Below, in pieces: positions 33,414-45,146 of a stretch of 64,000 nucleotides of DNA. Made by a program: the position numbers and the translations under genes. The notes beneath the pieces were generated by a model. It saw only the letters and a program-made list of their open reading frames with translations. It did no database searches and was not told the DNA's origin. The DNA is from Idiomarina rhizosphaerae (GTDB lineage Bacteria > Pseudomonadota > Gammaproteobacteria > Enterobacterales > Alteromonadaceae): assembly GCF_024159085.1 (NCBI RefSeq), contig NZ_JAMZDE010000001.1:62001-126000 (forward strand), read 5' to 3'. How positions within the stretch are numbered: position 1 is the stretch's first letter; the number at the start of each line of letters is the position of its first letter.

Positions 33414-35015
33414 TTACAGCTGAGGGCCTGCGGCAACCAGTGCTTTACCGTTATCGGTGTCAGTAAATTTCTCAAAGTTTGCGACAAAACGTTCGGCTAA
33501 GTCTTTCGCCCGAACGTCCCACTCACCGTCATCTTCGTATGTTTTACGCGGGTCAAGAATACTGCTGTCTTCAACGCCGGCCAGCTCAGTTGGCATAGCC
33601 AGGTTAAAGTGAGGCAACTGCACAAATTCAGCGTCTTCAATTGAACCATCTAAAATGGCGTCAATAATAGCGCGCGTCGCTTTAATAGAAATGCGCTTGC
33701 CAGTGCCGTTCCAACCGGTGTTAACCAGGTAAGCTTCTGCGCCAGCCGCTTCCATACGCTTAACTAAAACTTCCGCATACTGCGTTGGATGCAGACTTAA
33801 GAACGCCGCGCCAAAACAGCTCGAAAAAGTAGGTGTTGGTTCGGTTACACCACGCTCAGTACCGGCTAATTTAGCAGTAAAGCCGGACAAGAAATGATAC
33901 TGCGCCTGTTCTTTAGTCAGCTTAGAAACTGGAGGCAATACGCCAAAGGCATCGGCTGTTAAGAAAATCACTTTCTTCGCATGACCCGCTTTAGACACCG
34001 GCTTAACAATGTTCTCAATGTGATAAATAGGGTAAGACACGCGAGTGTTTTCAGTTTTTGAGTTGTCGTCAAAATCAACGACTCCGTTGTCATCGACAGC
34101 AACGTTTTCTAAGAGCGCGTCACGGCGGATAGCGTTGTAAATATCGGGTTCCGCTTCTTTCGACAAGTTGATGGTTTTTGCGTAGCAACCACCTTCAAAG
34201 TTGAATACGCCGTCGTCATCCCAACCGTGTTCGTCGTCACCAATGAGTGCGCGTTTCGGGTCAGTTGACAGGGTCGTTTTACCTGTACCTGACAAACCGA
34301 AGAAAATAGCCACGTCGCCTTCTTTGCCAACGTTGGCAGAGCAATGCATAGAAGCAATGCCTTTAAGCGGCAGGAAGTAGTTCATCATTGAGAACATACC
34401 TTTTTTCATTTCGCCGCCGTACCAGGTGCCGCCAATTAACTGAATTTTTTCAGTTAAGTTAAAGGCCACAAAGTTTTCTGAATTCAGGTCCTGTTCCTGC
34501 CACTTAGGATTAATGCACTTGGCACCATTCATAACAACGAAGTCTGGCTCAAAGTTTTCCAGCTCTGCTTCGCTTGGGCGAATAAACATGTTTTTCACGA
34601 AGTGCGCCTGCCATGCCACTTCGGTAATGAAGCGAACTGCAAGACGAGTGTCTTCATTAGCACCGCAGTAGGTATCAACCACAAACAAACGTTTGTGCGA
34701 CAACTGCTCAGTAACCAAACCTTTCAGTTCATTCCAGGTTTCGGTCGACAGTGGTTTGTTGTCGTTTTTGCCTTGATCAGCCCACCAGACGGTATCGCGA
34801 GTTGTGTCATCGCGGACAATGTATTTGTCTTTAGGGGAACGTCCGGTGAAAATTCCGGTATCGACAGCAACCGCACCCAGGTCCGTTACCGTTCCTTTTT
34901 CATAACCTTGCAGGTCGTCGCGAGTTTCCTCTTCGAATAGCAGGTCGTAGGACGGATTATGGACAATTTCTTCGACATCTGTGATGCCGTAGCGGCTCAG
35001 ATCCAGATTAGGCAT
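33414..35015 (-). CDS. pckA: Phosphoenolpyruvate carboxykinase (ATP)
   Basis: A 533-residue enzyme, close to the family's usual ~540. It carries the P-loop [28 protein letters not shown] near the N-terminus, and [22 protein letters not shown] with the metal-binding aspartates. RVSYPIYHI and [10 protein letters not shown] are also conserved. It makes phosphoenolpyruvate from oxaloacetate with ATP, the first step of gluconeogenesis, important in a bacterium that lives on amino acids. Its leader (about 200 bases) contains the divergent promoter for the NSS transporter gene. Confidence 0.97.
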   Translation of the reverse strand: MPNLDLSRYGITDVEEIVHNPSYDLLFEEETRDDLQGYEKGTVTDLGAVAVDTGIFTGRSPKDKYIVRDDTTRDTVWWADQGKNDNKPLSTETWNELKGLVTEQLSHKRLFVVDTYCGANEDTRLAVRFITEVAWQAHFVKNMFIRPSEAELENFEPDFVVMNGAKCINPKWQEQDLNSENFVAFNLTEKIQLIGGTWYGGEMKKGMFSMMNYFLPLKGIASMHCSANVGKEGDVAIFFGLSGTGKTTLSTDPKRALIGDDEHGWDDDGVFNFEGGCYAKTINLSKEAEPDIYNAIRRDALLENVAVDDNGVVDFDDNSKTENTRVSYPIYHIENIVKPVSKAGHAKKVIFLTADAFGVLPPVSKLTKEQAQYHFLSGFTAKLAGTERGVTEPTPTFSSCFGAAFLSLHPTQYAEVLVKRMEAAGAEAYLVNTGWNGTGKRISIKATRAIIDAILDGSIEDAEFVQLPHFNLAMPTELAGVEDSSILDPRKTYEDDGEWDVRAKDLAERFVANFEKFTDTDNGKALVAAGPQL

Positions 35016-35222
35016 GACGTAAGGCTCCTGAGATTACGGTCGTTCGTTAACGTTAACAGCAGCAACACAGCGTAAAAAATCCTGTTTTACAGTTTGGTTA
35101 CTGGCTAATTTTCAGGGCGCGAATATTAACCTGATTGTGTAAAAAAAGATAGGGCAAAATTTTGCCAGTTCGTTAGAATGCCCGCCTGACTTTTGTAAGC
35201 AGCAGCGGGTTTCTGATCATTT

Positions 35223-36542
35223 ATGCGTGACTCCTTTCACAGCCGAATTGGCTTTATATTAGCAGCGGCGGGCTCTGCCGTTGGCCTGGGAAATATTTGG
35301 GGCTTTCCGACTCAGGTTGCCAACCACGGCGGCGGCGCGTTTCTGTTGGTGTATCTTTGCGTAATCTTTATACTTGCCATACCCGCTTTGTACAGCGAAA
35401 TGCTGATAGGCCATAGTGCGCAGGCGAACCCCGTTCGCTCCTTAACGCAGCTGTCTGAAGGTCGCGCACGCCCTATTGGCCGCTTAATGGGTTACCTTAA
35501 TGTGCTGGGCTCCTGCTTAATGCTCAGCTTTTATCATGTTGTTGCCGGCTGGATGCTAGTTCACGCTTTAGGCTTTCTGGCTCGTGGCTTTGGTATTGAA
35601 GTTGCTGCCGAATTTTTGCTGAACAGCTCACTAACCCGCGACTTAATTTTCACCGCTGTATTTTTATTAGCCACCGCTTACGTGGTATTTCAGGGCGTTG
35701 AAAAGGGTATAGAGCGCTGGTCAAAACGTCTGATGCCTACCTTAGTCGTTTTACTGGTGGCGCTAATTGCCTACATGCTGACCTTACCCGGCGCTGACGA
35801 AGGTCTGAAGAAATATCTTGTCCCGGACTTTAGCCTCATGACCGACACCAGCATTTTAGTGGCGGCTATGGGTCAGGCGTTCTTCTCGCTCTCTATTGGT
35901 TTGGGCGGCATGATGATATACGGCTCCTACCTGAAGCCCGGTGCTAACTTAGGTCGTTTAAGCTTGTCCGTAGCGGCACTGGACACCTTTATTGCGTTTT
36001 TAGCCGGGTTGCTCATTATTCCTGCTCTGTACGCGGGTATTCATCTCGGCGTTAATGTCGGCGAAGGCTCTAAACTGGTTGGCGAAGGCCAGCTCATTTT
36101 TGCGGTACTGCCAGAGCTATTTAACAGTATGGGCATTGCCGGACCTTTTGTGGCTTTTGCATTTTTTATGTTGCTGAGTATTGCCGCTCTAACCTCGACC
36201 ATTGCTCAGGCCGAAGTACCGGTGTCTTACTGCATAGAAGAGCGCAAACTGAAACGGCCAGTGGCAACAGCTCTGTCACTGAGCGTTATTGCGGTGTTTT
36301 CGCTTTTGTTAATACTGTTCTTTGAACCGCTGTTTGGCTGGGTTGTTACTGCGGTCACACAGTTCCAGTTGCCGCTGTCAGGCCTATTCTACTTGCTGGT
36401 GGTGGGCTGGTTATGGCACCGCAGCAATCACCTGAAAGCTATTGCTGCGGGCAGTGTCGGCTTAACCTTATTACGCTGGCATATCCGTTATTTATGTCCG
36501 GTACTGATGAGCATCGTGTTTTATCACGTAGCCTTTGGTTAA
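35223..36542 (+). CDS. Sodium-dependent transporter of the NSS (SNF) family
   Basis: A 439-residue transporter with about 11-12 helices. The hallmark GSAVGLGNIWGFPTQVANHGGGAFLLVY at residues 17-44 holds the sodium- and substrate-binding residues of helix 1, and AMGQAFFSLSIGLGGMMIYGSY is helix 6. The substrate may be an amino acid or a similar compound; family members carry tryptophan, tyrosine, leucine or amines. The stop codon is seven bases from that of coaD on the other strand. Confidence 0.9.
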   Translation: MRDSFHSRIGFILAAAGSAVGLGNIWGFPTQVANHGGGAFLLVYLCVIFILAIPALYSEMLIGHSAQANPVRSLTQLSEGRARPIGRLMGYLNVLGSCLMLSFYHVVAGWMLVHALGFLARGFGIEVAAEFLLNSSLTRDLIFTAVFLLATAYVVFQGVEKGIERWSKRLMPTLVVLLVALIAYMLTLPGADEGLKKYLVPDFSLMTDTSILVAAMGQAFFSLSIGLGGMMIYGSYLKPGANLGRLSLSVAALDTFIAFLAGLLIIPALYAGIHLGVNVGEGSKLVGEGQLIFAVLPELFNSMGIAGPFVAFAFFMLLSIAALTSTIAQAEVPVSYCIEERKLKRPVATALSLSVIAVFSLLLILFFEPLFGWVVTAVTQFQLPLSGLFYLLVVGWLWHRSNHLKAIAAGSVGLTLLRWHIRYLCPVLMSIVFYHVAFG

Positions 36543-36548
36543 GCCGGG

Positions 36549-37082
<534 letters not shown>

Positions 37083-37226
37083 TTATTTGCACGCTTTTCA
37101 TTTGGCCTAAAGAGTACACGCAAGTGCACACTAAACAAAAGCCCGATATTCAAATTAAGGATGCGAGTTGCGACTAACATCAGTAAACTAGAGGGTAACT
37201 TACGTTTTCAAATAGTGGAGTAAAAA

Positions 37227-38417
37227 ATGAGCTCAGCCTTTTATCAGCAACTGGCCGACCAACTGGCCGAAACCAAAGCCGAAGGCCTGTACAAGAAAGA
37301 ACGTATTATCAGTTCCGACCAAAGCTCTGAAATTACGGTGAATAACCGCAAGGTACTCAACTTCTGCGCGAACAACTATCTGGGTCTGGCCAACCACCCG
37401 GACCTAATTAAAGCCGCTAAACAAGGCCTGGACGAACACGGTTTTGGTACGGCTTCAGTGCGTTTTATTTGTGGCACTCAGGACATTCACAAAACGCTGG
37501 AGCAAAAACTGAGCGAGTTTTTAGGTACTGAAGACACCATTTTATATTCATCATGCTTTGACGCCAACGGCGGTTTGTTCGAAACCCTAATGGGCCCGGA
37601 AGACGCCATTATTAGTGACGAACTCAACCACGCCAGCATTATTGACGGTATTCGCTTAAGTAAAGCGAAACGCTACCGCTACAAAAACAACAATCTGGAA
37701 GACTTAGAAGCACAGCTGAAACAAGCTGACGCAGACGGCGCACGCCACAAGTTAATAGCAACCGACGGTGTGTTCTCAATGGACGGCGTTATTGCCAACT
37801 TAAAAGGCATTTGCGACCTGGCCGACAAATACGACGCGTTAGTCATGATGGACGACTGCCATGCCACCGGTTTCTTAGGTGAAAATGGTAAAGGTACACA
37901 TGAATACTGCGATGTTATTGGCCGTGTTGATATTATCACCGGAACCTTAGGTAAAGCGCTGGGTGGTGCTTCTGGTGGCTATACTTCAGGAAAAAAAGAA
38001 GTCATTGATTGGTTACGCCAGCGTTCACGCCCTTACCTGTTCTCTAACTCAGTAGCACCGGCCATTGTGCAGGCGTCTATTCGTGTACTGGATATGCTGG
38101 CAGAAGGCGGCAAGTTGCGCAGTCAACTGTGGGAAAACGCCAGCTACTTCCGTGAGCAAATGACTAAAGCAGGCTTCACCTTAAGTGGCGCAGACCACGC
38201 CATTATTCCGGTGATGGTCGGCGACGCCAAACTGGCCTCTGAAATGTCAGACCGCCTGTTAGAAGAAGATATTTATGTGATCGGCTTTTCCTTCCCTGTC
38301 GTTCCTAAAGGCAAAGCTCGTATCCGCACGCAGATGTCTGCGGCACACACACGTGAACAACTGGATCGCACCATTGAAGCTTTTACCCGCATTGGTAAAG
38401 AGCTGGGTGTGATTTAA
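37227..38417 (+). CDS. kbl: Glycine C-acetyltransferase (2-amino-3-ketobutyrate CoA ligase)
   Basis: A 396-residue PLP enzyme of the alpha-oxoamine synthase family. Visible are [41 protein letters not shown], the PLP-phosphate and aspartate region [12 protein letters not shown], and [18 protein letters not shown] with the Schiff-base lysine. With Tdh it converts threonine to glycine and acetyl-CoA. The tdh gene begins 10 bases downstream in the same operon. GGAG precedes the ATG. Confidence 0.97.
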   Translation: MSSAFYQQLADQLAETKAEGLYKKERIISSDQSSEITVNNRKVLNFCANNYLGLANHPDLIKAAKQGLDEHGFGTASVRFICGTQDIHKTLEQKLSEFLGTEDTILYSSCFDANGGLFETLMGPEDAIISDELNHASIIDGIRLSKAKRYRYKNNNLEDLEAQLKQADADGARHKLIATDGVFSMDGVIANLKGICDLADKYDALVMMDDCHATGFLGENGKGTHEYCDVIGRVDIITGTLGKALGGASGGYTSGKKEVIDWLRQRSRPYLFSNSVAPAIVQASIRVLDMLAEGGKLRSQLWENASYFREQMTKAGFTLSGADHAIIPVMVGDAKLASEMSDRLLEEDIYVIGFSFPVVPKGKARIRTQMSAAHTREQLDRTIEAFTRIGKELGVI

Positions 38418-38427
38418 GGAGTAAAAA

Positions 38428-39453
38428 ATGAAAGCTTTATCAAAACTGCACGCAAAACCCGGCATTTGGATGACGGACGTTGAAAAGCCGGAGTGCGGCT
38501 ACAACGATTTGCTGATTAAAATTAAGAAAACCGCCATTTGCGGTACCGATGTTCACATTTATAAATGGGACGACTGGTCGCAGAAAACCATTCCTGTGCC
38601 TATGGTGGTAGGACACGAATACGTGGGTGAAGTTGCCGCTATGGGCGACGGTGTTCGCGGCTTTGAAATTGGTGACCGCGTATCTGGCGAAGGCCACATT
38701 ACTTGTGGTCACTGTCGTAACTGCCGCGCCGGCCGTCGCCACTTGTGCCGCAATACCTACGGTGTGGGTGTGAATCGTCCGGGTGCTTTTGCAGAATACT
38801 TAGCACTGCCAGCTGAAAACGCCTTTAAACTGCCAGACGATGTCACAGACGAAATGGCAGCCGTATTTGACCCGTTTGGTAATGCGGTTCACACCGCGCT
38901 GGCTTTTGACCTGGTAGGCGAAGACGTGCTGATTACCGGTGCGGGCCCTATTGGTATTATGGCTGCAGCCGTTGCCCGTCATGTTGGCGCACGCCACGTG
39001 GTGATTACCGACGTAAACGAATACCGCCTCGACTTAGCTCGTAAAATGGGGGTGACCCGCGCGGTTGACGTTAGCAAAGAGAAACTGTCCGACGTAATGA
39101 CTGAGCTCGGCATGAAAGAAGGCTTCGACGTGGGCCTGGAAATGTCCGGTGTTCCATCTGCGTTTTCACAAATGCTGGAAACTATGAACCATGGCGGCAA
39201 AATTGCCATGCTGGGCATTCCGCCAGAAAACATCGCTATAGACTGGAACCAGGTTATTTTCAAAGGCTTAGTCATTAAGGGCATTTACGGTCGTGAGATG
39301 TTCGAAACCTGGTACAAAATGGCCAGCTTGCTGCAGTCGGGGCTGGATATTTCGCCTATTTTAACGCACGAAATGCCTATTGATGATTTTGAGAAAGGCT
39401 TTGAAACCATGATTTCAGGCCAGTCCGGCAAAGTCATACTGAACTGGGATTAA
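38428..39453 (+). CDS. tdh: L-threonine 3-dehydrogenase
   Basis: A 341-residue zinc-dependent medium-chain dehydrogenase. [15 protein letters not shown] contains the catalytic-zinc cysteine; [12 protein letters not shown] follows. The structural zinc cysteines are in [15 protein letters not shown], and the NAD-binding loop is [17 protein letters not shown]. It oxidises threonine to 2-amino-3-ketobutyrate, the substrate of Kbl encoded just upstream. GGAG lies before the start. Confidence 0.97.
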   Translation: MKALSKLHAKPGIWMTDVEKPECGYNDLLIKIKKTAICGTDVHIYKWDDWSQKTIPVPMVVGHEYVGEVAAMGDGVRGFEIGDRVSGEGHITCGHCRNCRAGRRHLCRNTYGVGVNRPGAFAEYLALPAENAFKLPDDVTDEMAAVFDPFGNAVHTALAFDLVGEDVLITGAGPIGIMAAAVARHVGARHVVITDVNEYRLDLARKMGVTRAVDVSKEKLSDVMTELGMKEGFDVGLEMSGVPSAFSQMLETMNHGGKIAMLGIPPENIAIDWNQVIFKGLVIKGIYGREMFETWYKMASLLQSGLDISPILTHEMPIDDFEKGFETMISGQSGKVILNWD

Positions 39454-39460
39454 CGCGTAA

Positions 39461-39784
39461 ATGAGCAATCATCAGCTAATGGAATTACCCATCGCCGTTG
39501 AGCATTGGCAAAATGGCGATGCGGTTTTTGTTGATATCCGTGACCCGCAGTCATTTGCTGCGGGTCACATTCCGGGCTCTCAACACCTGGATAACAGCAA
39601 CCTGCCGCAGTTCCTGAGTTCGGTTGATAAAAACCAAAAAGTGATTGTGGTTTGCTACCATGGCATTAGCAGTCAGGGTGCTGCTGATTACATAGCAGGC
39701 AACGGCTTCACTGATGTACACAGCATGGATGGCGGTTACACGGCCTGGTCCATGTCTTTTCCTGAACATACCGAAAGGGAGTAA
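39461..39784 (+). CDS. glpE: Thiosulfate sulfurtransferase GlpE (rhodanese)
   Basis: A 107-residue single-domain rhodanese. FVDIRDPQSFAAGHIPGSQHLDNSNL and the active-site loop VVCYHGISSQGAADYI, with Cys in CYHGIS, match GlpE. It transfers sulfane sulfur to acceptors such as cyanide or thioredoxin. It begins eight bases after tdh and four before glpG, so all are probably in one transcript. Confidence 0.93.
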   Translation: MSNHQLMELPIAVEHWQNGDAVFVDIRDPQSFAAGHIPGSQHLDNSNLPQFLSSVDKNQKVIVVCYHGISSQGAADYIAGNGFTDVHSMDGGYTAWSMSFPEHTERE

Positions 39785-39787
39785 ACC

Positions 39788-40612
39788 ATGCGACGATTGC
39801 TCAGCAGCCGCGACTCAGACTGGATGCACAAGCTGTATCAGTATTTACGTCAGCAAGGCATGCCAGTCAGCGTTACCGAACGCGGTGAGCAATTGGAATT
39901 ATGGTTACATCAGAGCAGTTATGAAGCTGCCGCTAAAACACTGATTCAACAGTTTAAAGATAACCCAGAGCTTGCCGCTGCGCCCGTTCAAGCAAAGCGG
40001 ACTTCGGAAAGAGGCTCATCGTCCTTGTCTTTTAGTTTGCTGCAGCAAAGCGGCTGGCTAACCCGAATTGTCGCAGTTCTGGCGTTGCTGGTATTCGGAA
40101 TGGTACAAATGTACCCCGAAACCGTACTGGAGACACTGAGGATCAGCCAATATTTTTCGGCGCTTCCCTATGATCAACCCTGGCGCTTTATTACCCCGGT
40201 ACTGATGCACTTTACGCTCCTTCACCTGATATTTAATATTTTCTGGTGGTGGTATTTGGGCGGCCGTATTGAACGTTCTCTGGGTATATCCTGGTTACTG
40301 GCTCTGCTGTTATTCTGCGGTATTGCTGCAAACGTTATTCAGTACCTGTTCAATGGCCCTAACTTTGGCGGGTTGTCCGGTGTGGTCTATGGCTTGCTTG
40401 GTTTCTGCTGGATATACAGCTTCAATCGCCCAACGCCTTTGTACCTGCCACCAGGGCTCATTATCTTCATGCTGCTGTGGTTAGTAATTGGCTACACCGA
40501 CATGCTTTGGATAAATGTTGCTAACGAGGCTCATCTGGCCGGGTTGCTTTCCGGCTGTTTCGCAGGTTTTGTAGTGCGTTGGTTAAACCCTAAAATGCGG
40601 CAGCTTCACTGA
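39788..40612 (+). CDS. glpG: Rhomboid protease GlpG
   Basis: A 274-residue intramembrane serine protease. A cytoplasmic N-terminal domain (residues ~1-85, MRRLLSSRDSDWMHKLYQYLRQQGMPVSVTER) precedes six membrane helices. The nucleophile is the serine of GLSGVVYGLLG, and the catalytic histidine is in EAHLAGLLSG; HLIFNIFWWWYLGGRIE is the conserved L1/helix-2 region. It overlaps the convergent FliL-like gene by seven bases. Confidence 0.94.
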   Translation: MRRLLSSRDSDWMHKLYQYLRQQGMPVSVTERGEQLELWLHQSSYEAAAKTLIQQFKDNPELAAAPVQAKRTSERGSSSLSFSLLQQSGWLTRIVAVLALLVFGMVQMYPETVLETLRISQYFSALPYDQPWRFITPVLMHFTLLHLIFNIFWWWYLGGRIERSLGISWLLALLLFCGIAANVIQYLFNGPNFGGLSGVVYGLLGFCWIYSFNRPTPLYLPPGLIIFMLLWLVIGYTDMLWINVANEAHLAGLLSGCFAGFVVRWLNPKMRQLH

Positions 40613-41004
40613 TAAATGTACTTGGTAAAAAGCACGTCGCGGATAACCGGATTACCGGTTTCCTGCAGCATCAGTTCTTTTGCTCTTTCTATACATTTTA
40701 AGCGAAGTTGATCGCGTCCCGTCATGGTGCGAACCTGGCGTTCAGTCGCGGTACTTAAAATTGACACGAAGGCATTACGCAATAAAGGCGCATGGTGTTC
40801 TACCACACTAACGTAACTGGGGTCCGGCACCATCACTTCAATAGCAACCCGAATAAAGCCCAACCGGTAATCATTACCCTCTTTCAGGTAATTGGTGGTG
40901 ATATCAGGCTCAAAGCCGTAGTACGAAACGTCGTCTGCCGACGCCACTGTTACACTGCTGAACCAAAGAAAAATACTGGCGAATACTGTTATCAGAAGTT
41001 TCAT
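40606..41004 (-). CDS. FliL-like protein with signal peptide
   Basis: A 132-residue protein with an N-terminal signal peptide or anchor (MKLLITVFASIFLWFSSVTVASA) followed by a FliL-type domain: YGFEPDITTNYLKEGNDYRLGFIRVAIEVMV, then HHAPLLRNAFVSILSTATERQVRTMTGRDQLRLKCIERA. The 'LRNALIxxLS...' and 'LR..c.e..N' patterns are those of FliL. It is not in a flagellar operon and probably represents the stand-alone paralogue common in Alteromonadales. Role unknown, perhaps stator-related. Confidence 0.82.
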   Translation of the reverse strand: MKLLITVFASIFLWFSSVTVASADDVSYYGFEPDITTNYLKEGNDYRLGFIRVAIEVMVPDPSYVSVVEHHAPLLRNAFVSILSTATERQVRTMTGRDQLRLKCIERAKELMLQETGNPVIRDVLFTKYIYQ

Positions 41005-41082
41005 AGCCCTACCCGGCCCGATTGCTGTTCAATTAAGTTCTCTCTGCTATCATAGCGACAGAGCTTAATAACGCCAACACAA

Positions 41083-41664
41083 ATGACAACAGAGTTTTAT
41101 GCTACCCCGGCTTTTCCAGTTAGCAAAGCGCTGCAATGGACACCGCCCGAACAACTTGAATTAACCCCAACACAGGCCGACTGGCTGCTATACGAAGGTT
41201 CGCTTACAGAACGTCTGAAGCAGGTAGGTCAGCATTTCTCCGTTAAGTTACTCGGCCAGCAGTTGCTTGCCCCTAACACTGAAGAAAAACGAAGGTTAAA
41301 AGGTAAAGACCAGGCCGTTATCCGCGAAGTTCTACTATACTGTGATGAAAAGCCTTGGGTTTTTGCGCGCAGTCTATTTTCACCCAGCGCCGAAAACGCC
41401 AATACACTGAATTTACAAAAACTGGGAAATCAGTCACTGGGTGAGTCTTTATTTGCCCGTAGCGACTTACACTGCGGGCATATAGAAGTGGCAGAGGTTG
41501 TTTTAACGCACCCGGTAGCTCAGCTTAATCAGCAGTGGTTTGGGCAAAACCAGAGGCTGCTGGGCAGACGCAGAATGTTTTCAACGAGTGGTGAGCAACT
41601 GTTAGTCAGTGAAATTTTTCTGCAGCCGTCGTCACTTTACTCGTCGCCGAATAAAAGGAGTTAG
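41083..41664 (+). CDS. ubiC: Chorismate lyase UbiC
   Basis: A 193-residue protein of the UbiC family. Visible are LTERLKQVGQHFSVKLLGQQLL, REVLLYCDEKPWVFARSLF, LGNQSLGESLFAR and WFGQNQRLLGRRRMFSTSGEQLLVSEIFL. It converts chorismate to 4-hydroxybenzoate, the first committed step of ubiquinone synthesis. It stands immediately before ubiA, two bases separating the genes. No strong ribosome binding site precedes the ATG. Confidence 0.93.
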   Translation: MTTEFYATPAFPVSKALQWTPPEQLELTPTQADWLLYEGSLTERLKQVGQHFSVKLLGQQLLAPNTEEKRRLKGKDQAVIREVLLYCDEKPWVFARSLFSPSAENANTLNLQKLGNQSLGESLFARSDLHCGHIEVAEVVLTHPVAQLNQQWFGQNQRLLGRRRMFSTSGEQLLVSEIFLQPSSLYSSPNKRS

Positions 41665-41665
41665 T

Positions 41666-42517
41666 ATGCAAAAGTTAATCGCTTTTTGGCAGTTAATGCG
41701 TGCAGACAGACCCATTGGTACCTATCTACTTGCCTGGCCGACCATCTGGGCACTCATGATAGCCGGAGCCGGCGAGCCGCCCCTGCGTATCGTTGTTATA
41801 TTTCTGCTCGGTACTTTTGTCATGCGCTCTGCCGGTTGTGTTATTAACGACTTTGCCGACCGTAATTATGACGGTCACGTGCGCCGAACCCGCCAACGTC
41901 CTATTCCGGCGGGAAGAATATCGGCAACTGAGGCAATGATAGGTTTTATCGCTCTGTTAGCCATTGCCTTCGGGTTGGTTATGCAACTGAACACAGAAAC
42001 TGTCATGCTCAGCTTTTTCGCGGCCGGCGTAGCTGCGCTTTACCCGTTTTGTAAACGCTGGACGCATTTGCCACAAATTGTATTGGGTATTGCCTTTAGT
42101 TTCGGCATTCTCATGGCCTTTACCGCACTAGAATCTGACCAATGGTTTATTGCTGGCTTGTTGTTCCTTGCCAATATTCTCTGGACGGTTGCCTACGATA
42201 CTGAATACGCCATGGCAGACCGCGAGGACGACTTAAAAATAGGCCTGCAGAGCACGGCAATTTTGTTTGGTCGCTTCGATCGTCTGGCTATTGGCCTGAT
42301 GCAGTTGGCTACTCTGGCCTTATTGGGCTGGGTATTGCACTTAATTACCGTCGAACTTTGGGTGTGGCTGGCATTAGCGGCTGTCTTTCTGTTGTTTGCT
42401 TACCAGCACTGGCTAATACGGCACAGAGAGCCCGGAAAGTGCTTCCAGGCTTTTCTGCATAACCATTATATTGGTATGGTATTCGCTATTGGCTTAGCCG
42501 TGCATTACTGGTTCTGA
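41666..42517 (+). CDS. ubiA: 4-Hydroxybenzoate polyprenyltransferase UbiA
   Basis: 283 residues from the ATG at 41666 (AAGGAG five bases upstream). The prenyltransferase motif AGCVINDFADRNYDGHVRRTRQRPIPAG and the second aspartate motif DTEYAMADREDDLKIGLQS are both complete, with about eight helices. It prenylates 4-hydroxybenzoate in the inner membrane. It follows ubiC directly and ends 13 bases inside the convergent plsB. Confidence 0.95.
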   Translation: MQKLIAFWQLMRADRPIGTYLLAWPTIWALMIAGAGEPPLRIVVIFLLGTFVMRSAGCVINDFADRNYDGHVRRTRQRPIPAGRISATEAMIGFIALLAIAFGLVMQLNTETVMLSFFAAGVAALYPFCKRWTHLPQIVLGIAFSFGILMAFTALESDQWFIAGLLFLANILWTVAYDTEYAMADREDDLKIGLQSTAILFGRFDRLAIGLMQLATLALLGWVLHLITVELWVWLALAAVFLLFAYQHWLIRHREPGKCFQAFLHNHYIGMVFAIGLAVHYWF

Positions 42518-45015
42518 TCACTCTCAGTCGGTTTTTGCTCTTCCCTCGGTTCACGTTCGGCCGGCTCTTTTAGCTGCTGAACGAACTGCTCCACCGACTG
42601 ACGAATGGTTTGCAGCACGGGTCCGTCAATGAGCTCATCGACCTGGTCGCTGAGCTCGCCCACTGGCTCTGCAGCAATTTGCTGGCCTTCGTCATTAATT
42701 TCTACCAGACCTTGCTGTTTTAAACTGGCTATCAGCGTCGACATGACTTTCTTATCGTAAAATTCCGGCGCATCAATGCCGTGAATAGAACTTAAACGTT
42801 CGGCCAGGGTAATAGACTGCTTTTCGAGATCCGCGCGCATGATGGGCTGCGCCTGTTGCAGCAACTCAAGTACTATACAGTAACGCTGCAAGGTTTCACT
42901 GGCACTGTTGGCCAATAGCCGTAACCGATACCACTGCGCACTTTCCCGTTGTGCAATGGTGCAAACACCGTCTTCCAGAGTAATTAACTGCTGGCGTGCC
43001 AACTCTTCGGCAAGAGCTTCTGTCCAGAGCGGTAGGTCTTCAACATTATGACTCAAATAAAGTTCAGCTTTTAACGACGGATAAATTGCCTGTGTCCGCG
43101 CAGCAATTTCAGCCACGCTGACTGTTTTCTTCGCCATGATAATTGACGCAACAATGCCGGGAACCACCATCAAGTGAAGAATATTATTCCGATAGTAAGT
43201 CATGGCTATGGCTGTCATGTGCTCCAGCGAGACGACTTCACCCATGGTATCGCTATTGACAGTAAATTTGTCAGTACGCAATGCCTGCTGCCAAAGCTCT
43301 TCCGGTGTCTCGTCTGGCACGCTCATCATATTGCTGTATGGTACTTCGCGAAGCACGCCCAGATAAACCTCCAACTGAGCCAACAATTCCTCTTTCATCA
43401 GTGCGTGATGCTCTGAACTCAGTAACGCCAATGCGGTAAGGTTAACACTGTTTGCCGCGGCCGAATCGTTAATGCCCTGCATAACTTGCTCGGCTAAGCC
43501 ACCTACCACCGGATTCAACCAGCCCGGACGTTCAGGTTCCTGTGCCCCACGGGTGACCGACTCATGCCAGTTAGGTGCCACTTTGTCCAAATGGTGCTTT
43601 AAATTAATAGGCTGACCGAAAGTGACAAAACCCTGACCAAAGTTTCGCAGCTTGGCAACGGTTTTCAGAATTTGAAAAACCGACTCTTTTTCTTTGTCCT
43701 TACCTTTAAGCTCTTTCAGGTAAGTAGCCACTTCCATAATATGCTCGTAACCAAGGTACACAGGCACCAGCGATACCGGTCGTTGCTGGTCGCGAAGCAT
43801 GCCTTGTACAGTCATTGCCAGCATACCGGTTTTAGGCGGTAATAAGCGGCCGGTTCTGGAGCGGCCGCCTTCACTGAAGTATTCCACCGGGTAGCCTTTT
43901 TGGAACAACCAGCACAAGTATTCACGAAAAACCGCTGAATACAGTTTATTACCCCGGAAACTGCGGCGAATAAAGAACGCCCCACCACGGCGGAAAATGC
44001 CGCCGACTGGGAAAAAGTTAAGGTTCACGCCAGCCGCTATATGCGGCGGTACAAGGCCCTCTTTATAAATAACATAGCTGAGCAACAGATAATCCATGTG
44101 ACTGCGGTGACAAGGCACATAGATAACTTCATGTCCTTGTTGCGCTAATCGGCGAATCGTATCCCCGCCTTTTACATGAATGCCGTTGTAAATCCGGTTC
44201 CACATCCAGGTCATAAAACGGTCTAACACCCGGATAAGCGTCGAGTTATAGTTGGCGGCGATTTCATCGATATAGGATAAAGCGCGCTTGCGGGCTGCTT
44301 CTTCACTAATCTTTTTGCCTCGGGCTTCATCCGATACCGCCTTTTTTAACGCCGGAGTGTTAATGAGTGCTGACATCAACTCTTTACGCTGACTCAGTTT
44401 AGGGCCGGCAACCGCATGGCGCATACGCACGAAGTGAACTCGCGCTACTCGCGCCAATTTGTGCGCGATACGCATATCTGTGCCATGGTCACGCGCCATC
44501 GTGCCCAGACTGACTGAGCGCGAAAAACGCAGCAACACTTGTCGACCGGAAAAAATTACCAGCCAGAATTTACGCCAATGCCCAGGATTATCTAAGTCAC
44601 CGGTCATGGTGTTACCGGCATGTGCCTCTTCTCCGGCCTGGCGGCCCCAGAATACGCCCGCGGGTATCAGCTGCACATCCAGCTCCGGCTGGTCTTTATG
44701 CAGGGTTAATAGCTGATGAAACTCAGATACCGTTTGATCCGATACATCATTCGCCAGTTCTTCCAGGTACATGATTCGGTTGTAGGTTTTACCATTAACC
44801 ACAAGAGGGTCGACAGGGTCTGGCAAGCCGCGCTTCTGCGCCGCCCGCTGTAAAATGGATAGATCCGCTTTAGAGGTTGAACGCATTACATAGACAATTG
44901 GCTTGCCAACAGTTGCTGAATGCTCTTCTTCAGTGCCATCCCAAATTTCCTGAAAGCGCGTTAACCAGCGTAACGGGTATTTAAAAATTGGGAAAAAGCG
45001 GCTTATTCCTTTCAT
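42505..45015 (-). CDS. plsB: Glycerol-3-phosphate acyltransferase PlsB
   Basis: An 836-residue membrane-associated acyltransferase, close to E. coli PlsB in length. Catalytic motif I is [11 protein letters not shown], motif [20 protein letters not shown] and motif [14 protein letters not shown]. It acylates sn-glycerol-3-phosphate with acyl-ACP or acyl-CoA, the first step of phospholipid synthesis. The C-terminal 50 residues are Glu/Gln-rich and low in complexity. It is divergent from lexA, with the SOS boxes between. Confidence 0.96.
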   Translation of the reverse strand: MKGISRFFPIFKYPLRWLTRFQEIWDGTEEEHSATVGKPIVYVMRSTSKADLSILQRAAQKRGLPDPVDPLVVNGKTYNRIMYLEELANDVSDQTVSEFHQLLTLHKDQPELDVQLIPAGVFWGRQAGEEAHAGNTMTGDLDNPGHWRKFWLVIFSGRQVLLRFSRSVSLGTMARDHGTDMRIAHKLARVARVHFVRMRHAVAGPKLSQRKELMSALINTPALKKAVSDEARGKKISEEAARKRALSYIDEIAANYNSTLIRVLDRFMTWMWNRIYNGIHVKGGDTIRRLAQQGHEVIYVPCHRSHMDYLLLSYVIYKEGLVPPHIAAGVNLNFFPVGGIFRRGGAFFIRRSFRGNKLYSAVFREYLCWLFQKGYPVEYFSEGGRSRTGRLLPPKTGMLAMTVQGMLRDQQRPVSLVPVYLGYEHIMEVATYLKELKGKDKEKESVFQILKTVAKLRNFGQGFVTFGQPINLKHHLDKVAPNWHESVTRGAQEPERPGWLNPVVGGLAEQVMQGINDSAAANSVNLTALALLSSEHHALMKEELLAQLEVYLGVLREVPYSNMMSVPDETPEELWQQALRTDKFTVNSDTMGEVVSLEHMTAIAMTYYRNNILHLMVVPGIVASIIMAKKTVSVAEIAARTQAIYPSLKAELYLSHNVEDLPLWTEALAEELARQQLITLEDGVCTIAQRESAQWYRLRLLANSASETLQRYCIVLELLQQAQPIMRADLEKQSITLAERLSSIHGIDAPEFYDKKVMSTLIASLKQQGLVEINDEGQQIAAEPVGELSDQVDELIDGPVLQTIRQSVEQFVQQLKEPAEREPREEQKPTESDQNQ

Positions 45016-45085
45016 ATAGAGACCTCTGTTTTAAACAGAAATACAGGATACCAACTTCGTGTAAAAATGTCGTTCAAGAAATTAC

Positions 45086-45139
45086 TTGCGAAATCAATTT
45101 ACCTGTATATACTCACAGTATCACTGTACAAATAAACAG
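45086..45139 (+). promoter_or_regulatory. lexA promoter with two LexA (SOS) boxes
   Basis: Box 1, CTGTATATACTCACAG (45103-45118), and box 2, CTGTACAAATAAACAG (45124-45139), both fit CTGT-N8-ACAG; box 1 has the core of the E. coli lexA box. TTGCGA (45086-45091) and TATACT (45108-45113), 16 bases apart, give a promoter whose -10 element lies within box 1. LexA therefore represses its own operon. Confidence 0.92.
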
Positions 45140-45146
45140 GTACATT

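Noticed and set aside
35046-35060. GTTAACGTTAAC palindrome upstream of pckA
   Set aside because: A short AT-rich palindrome with no known regulator consensus or second copy; not strong enough to call an operator.
44988-45146. Extended N-terminus of lexA
   Set aside because: It would put both SOS boxes and the promoter inside the coding region; the normal LexA start is the ATG at 45147.
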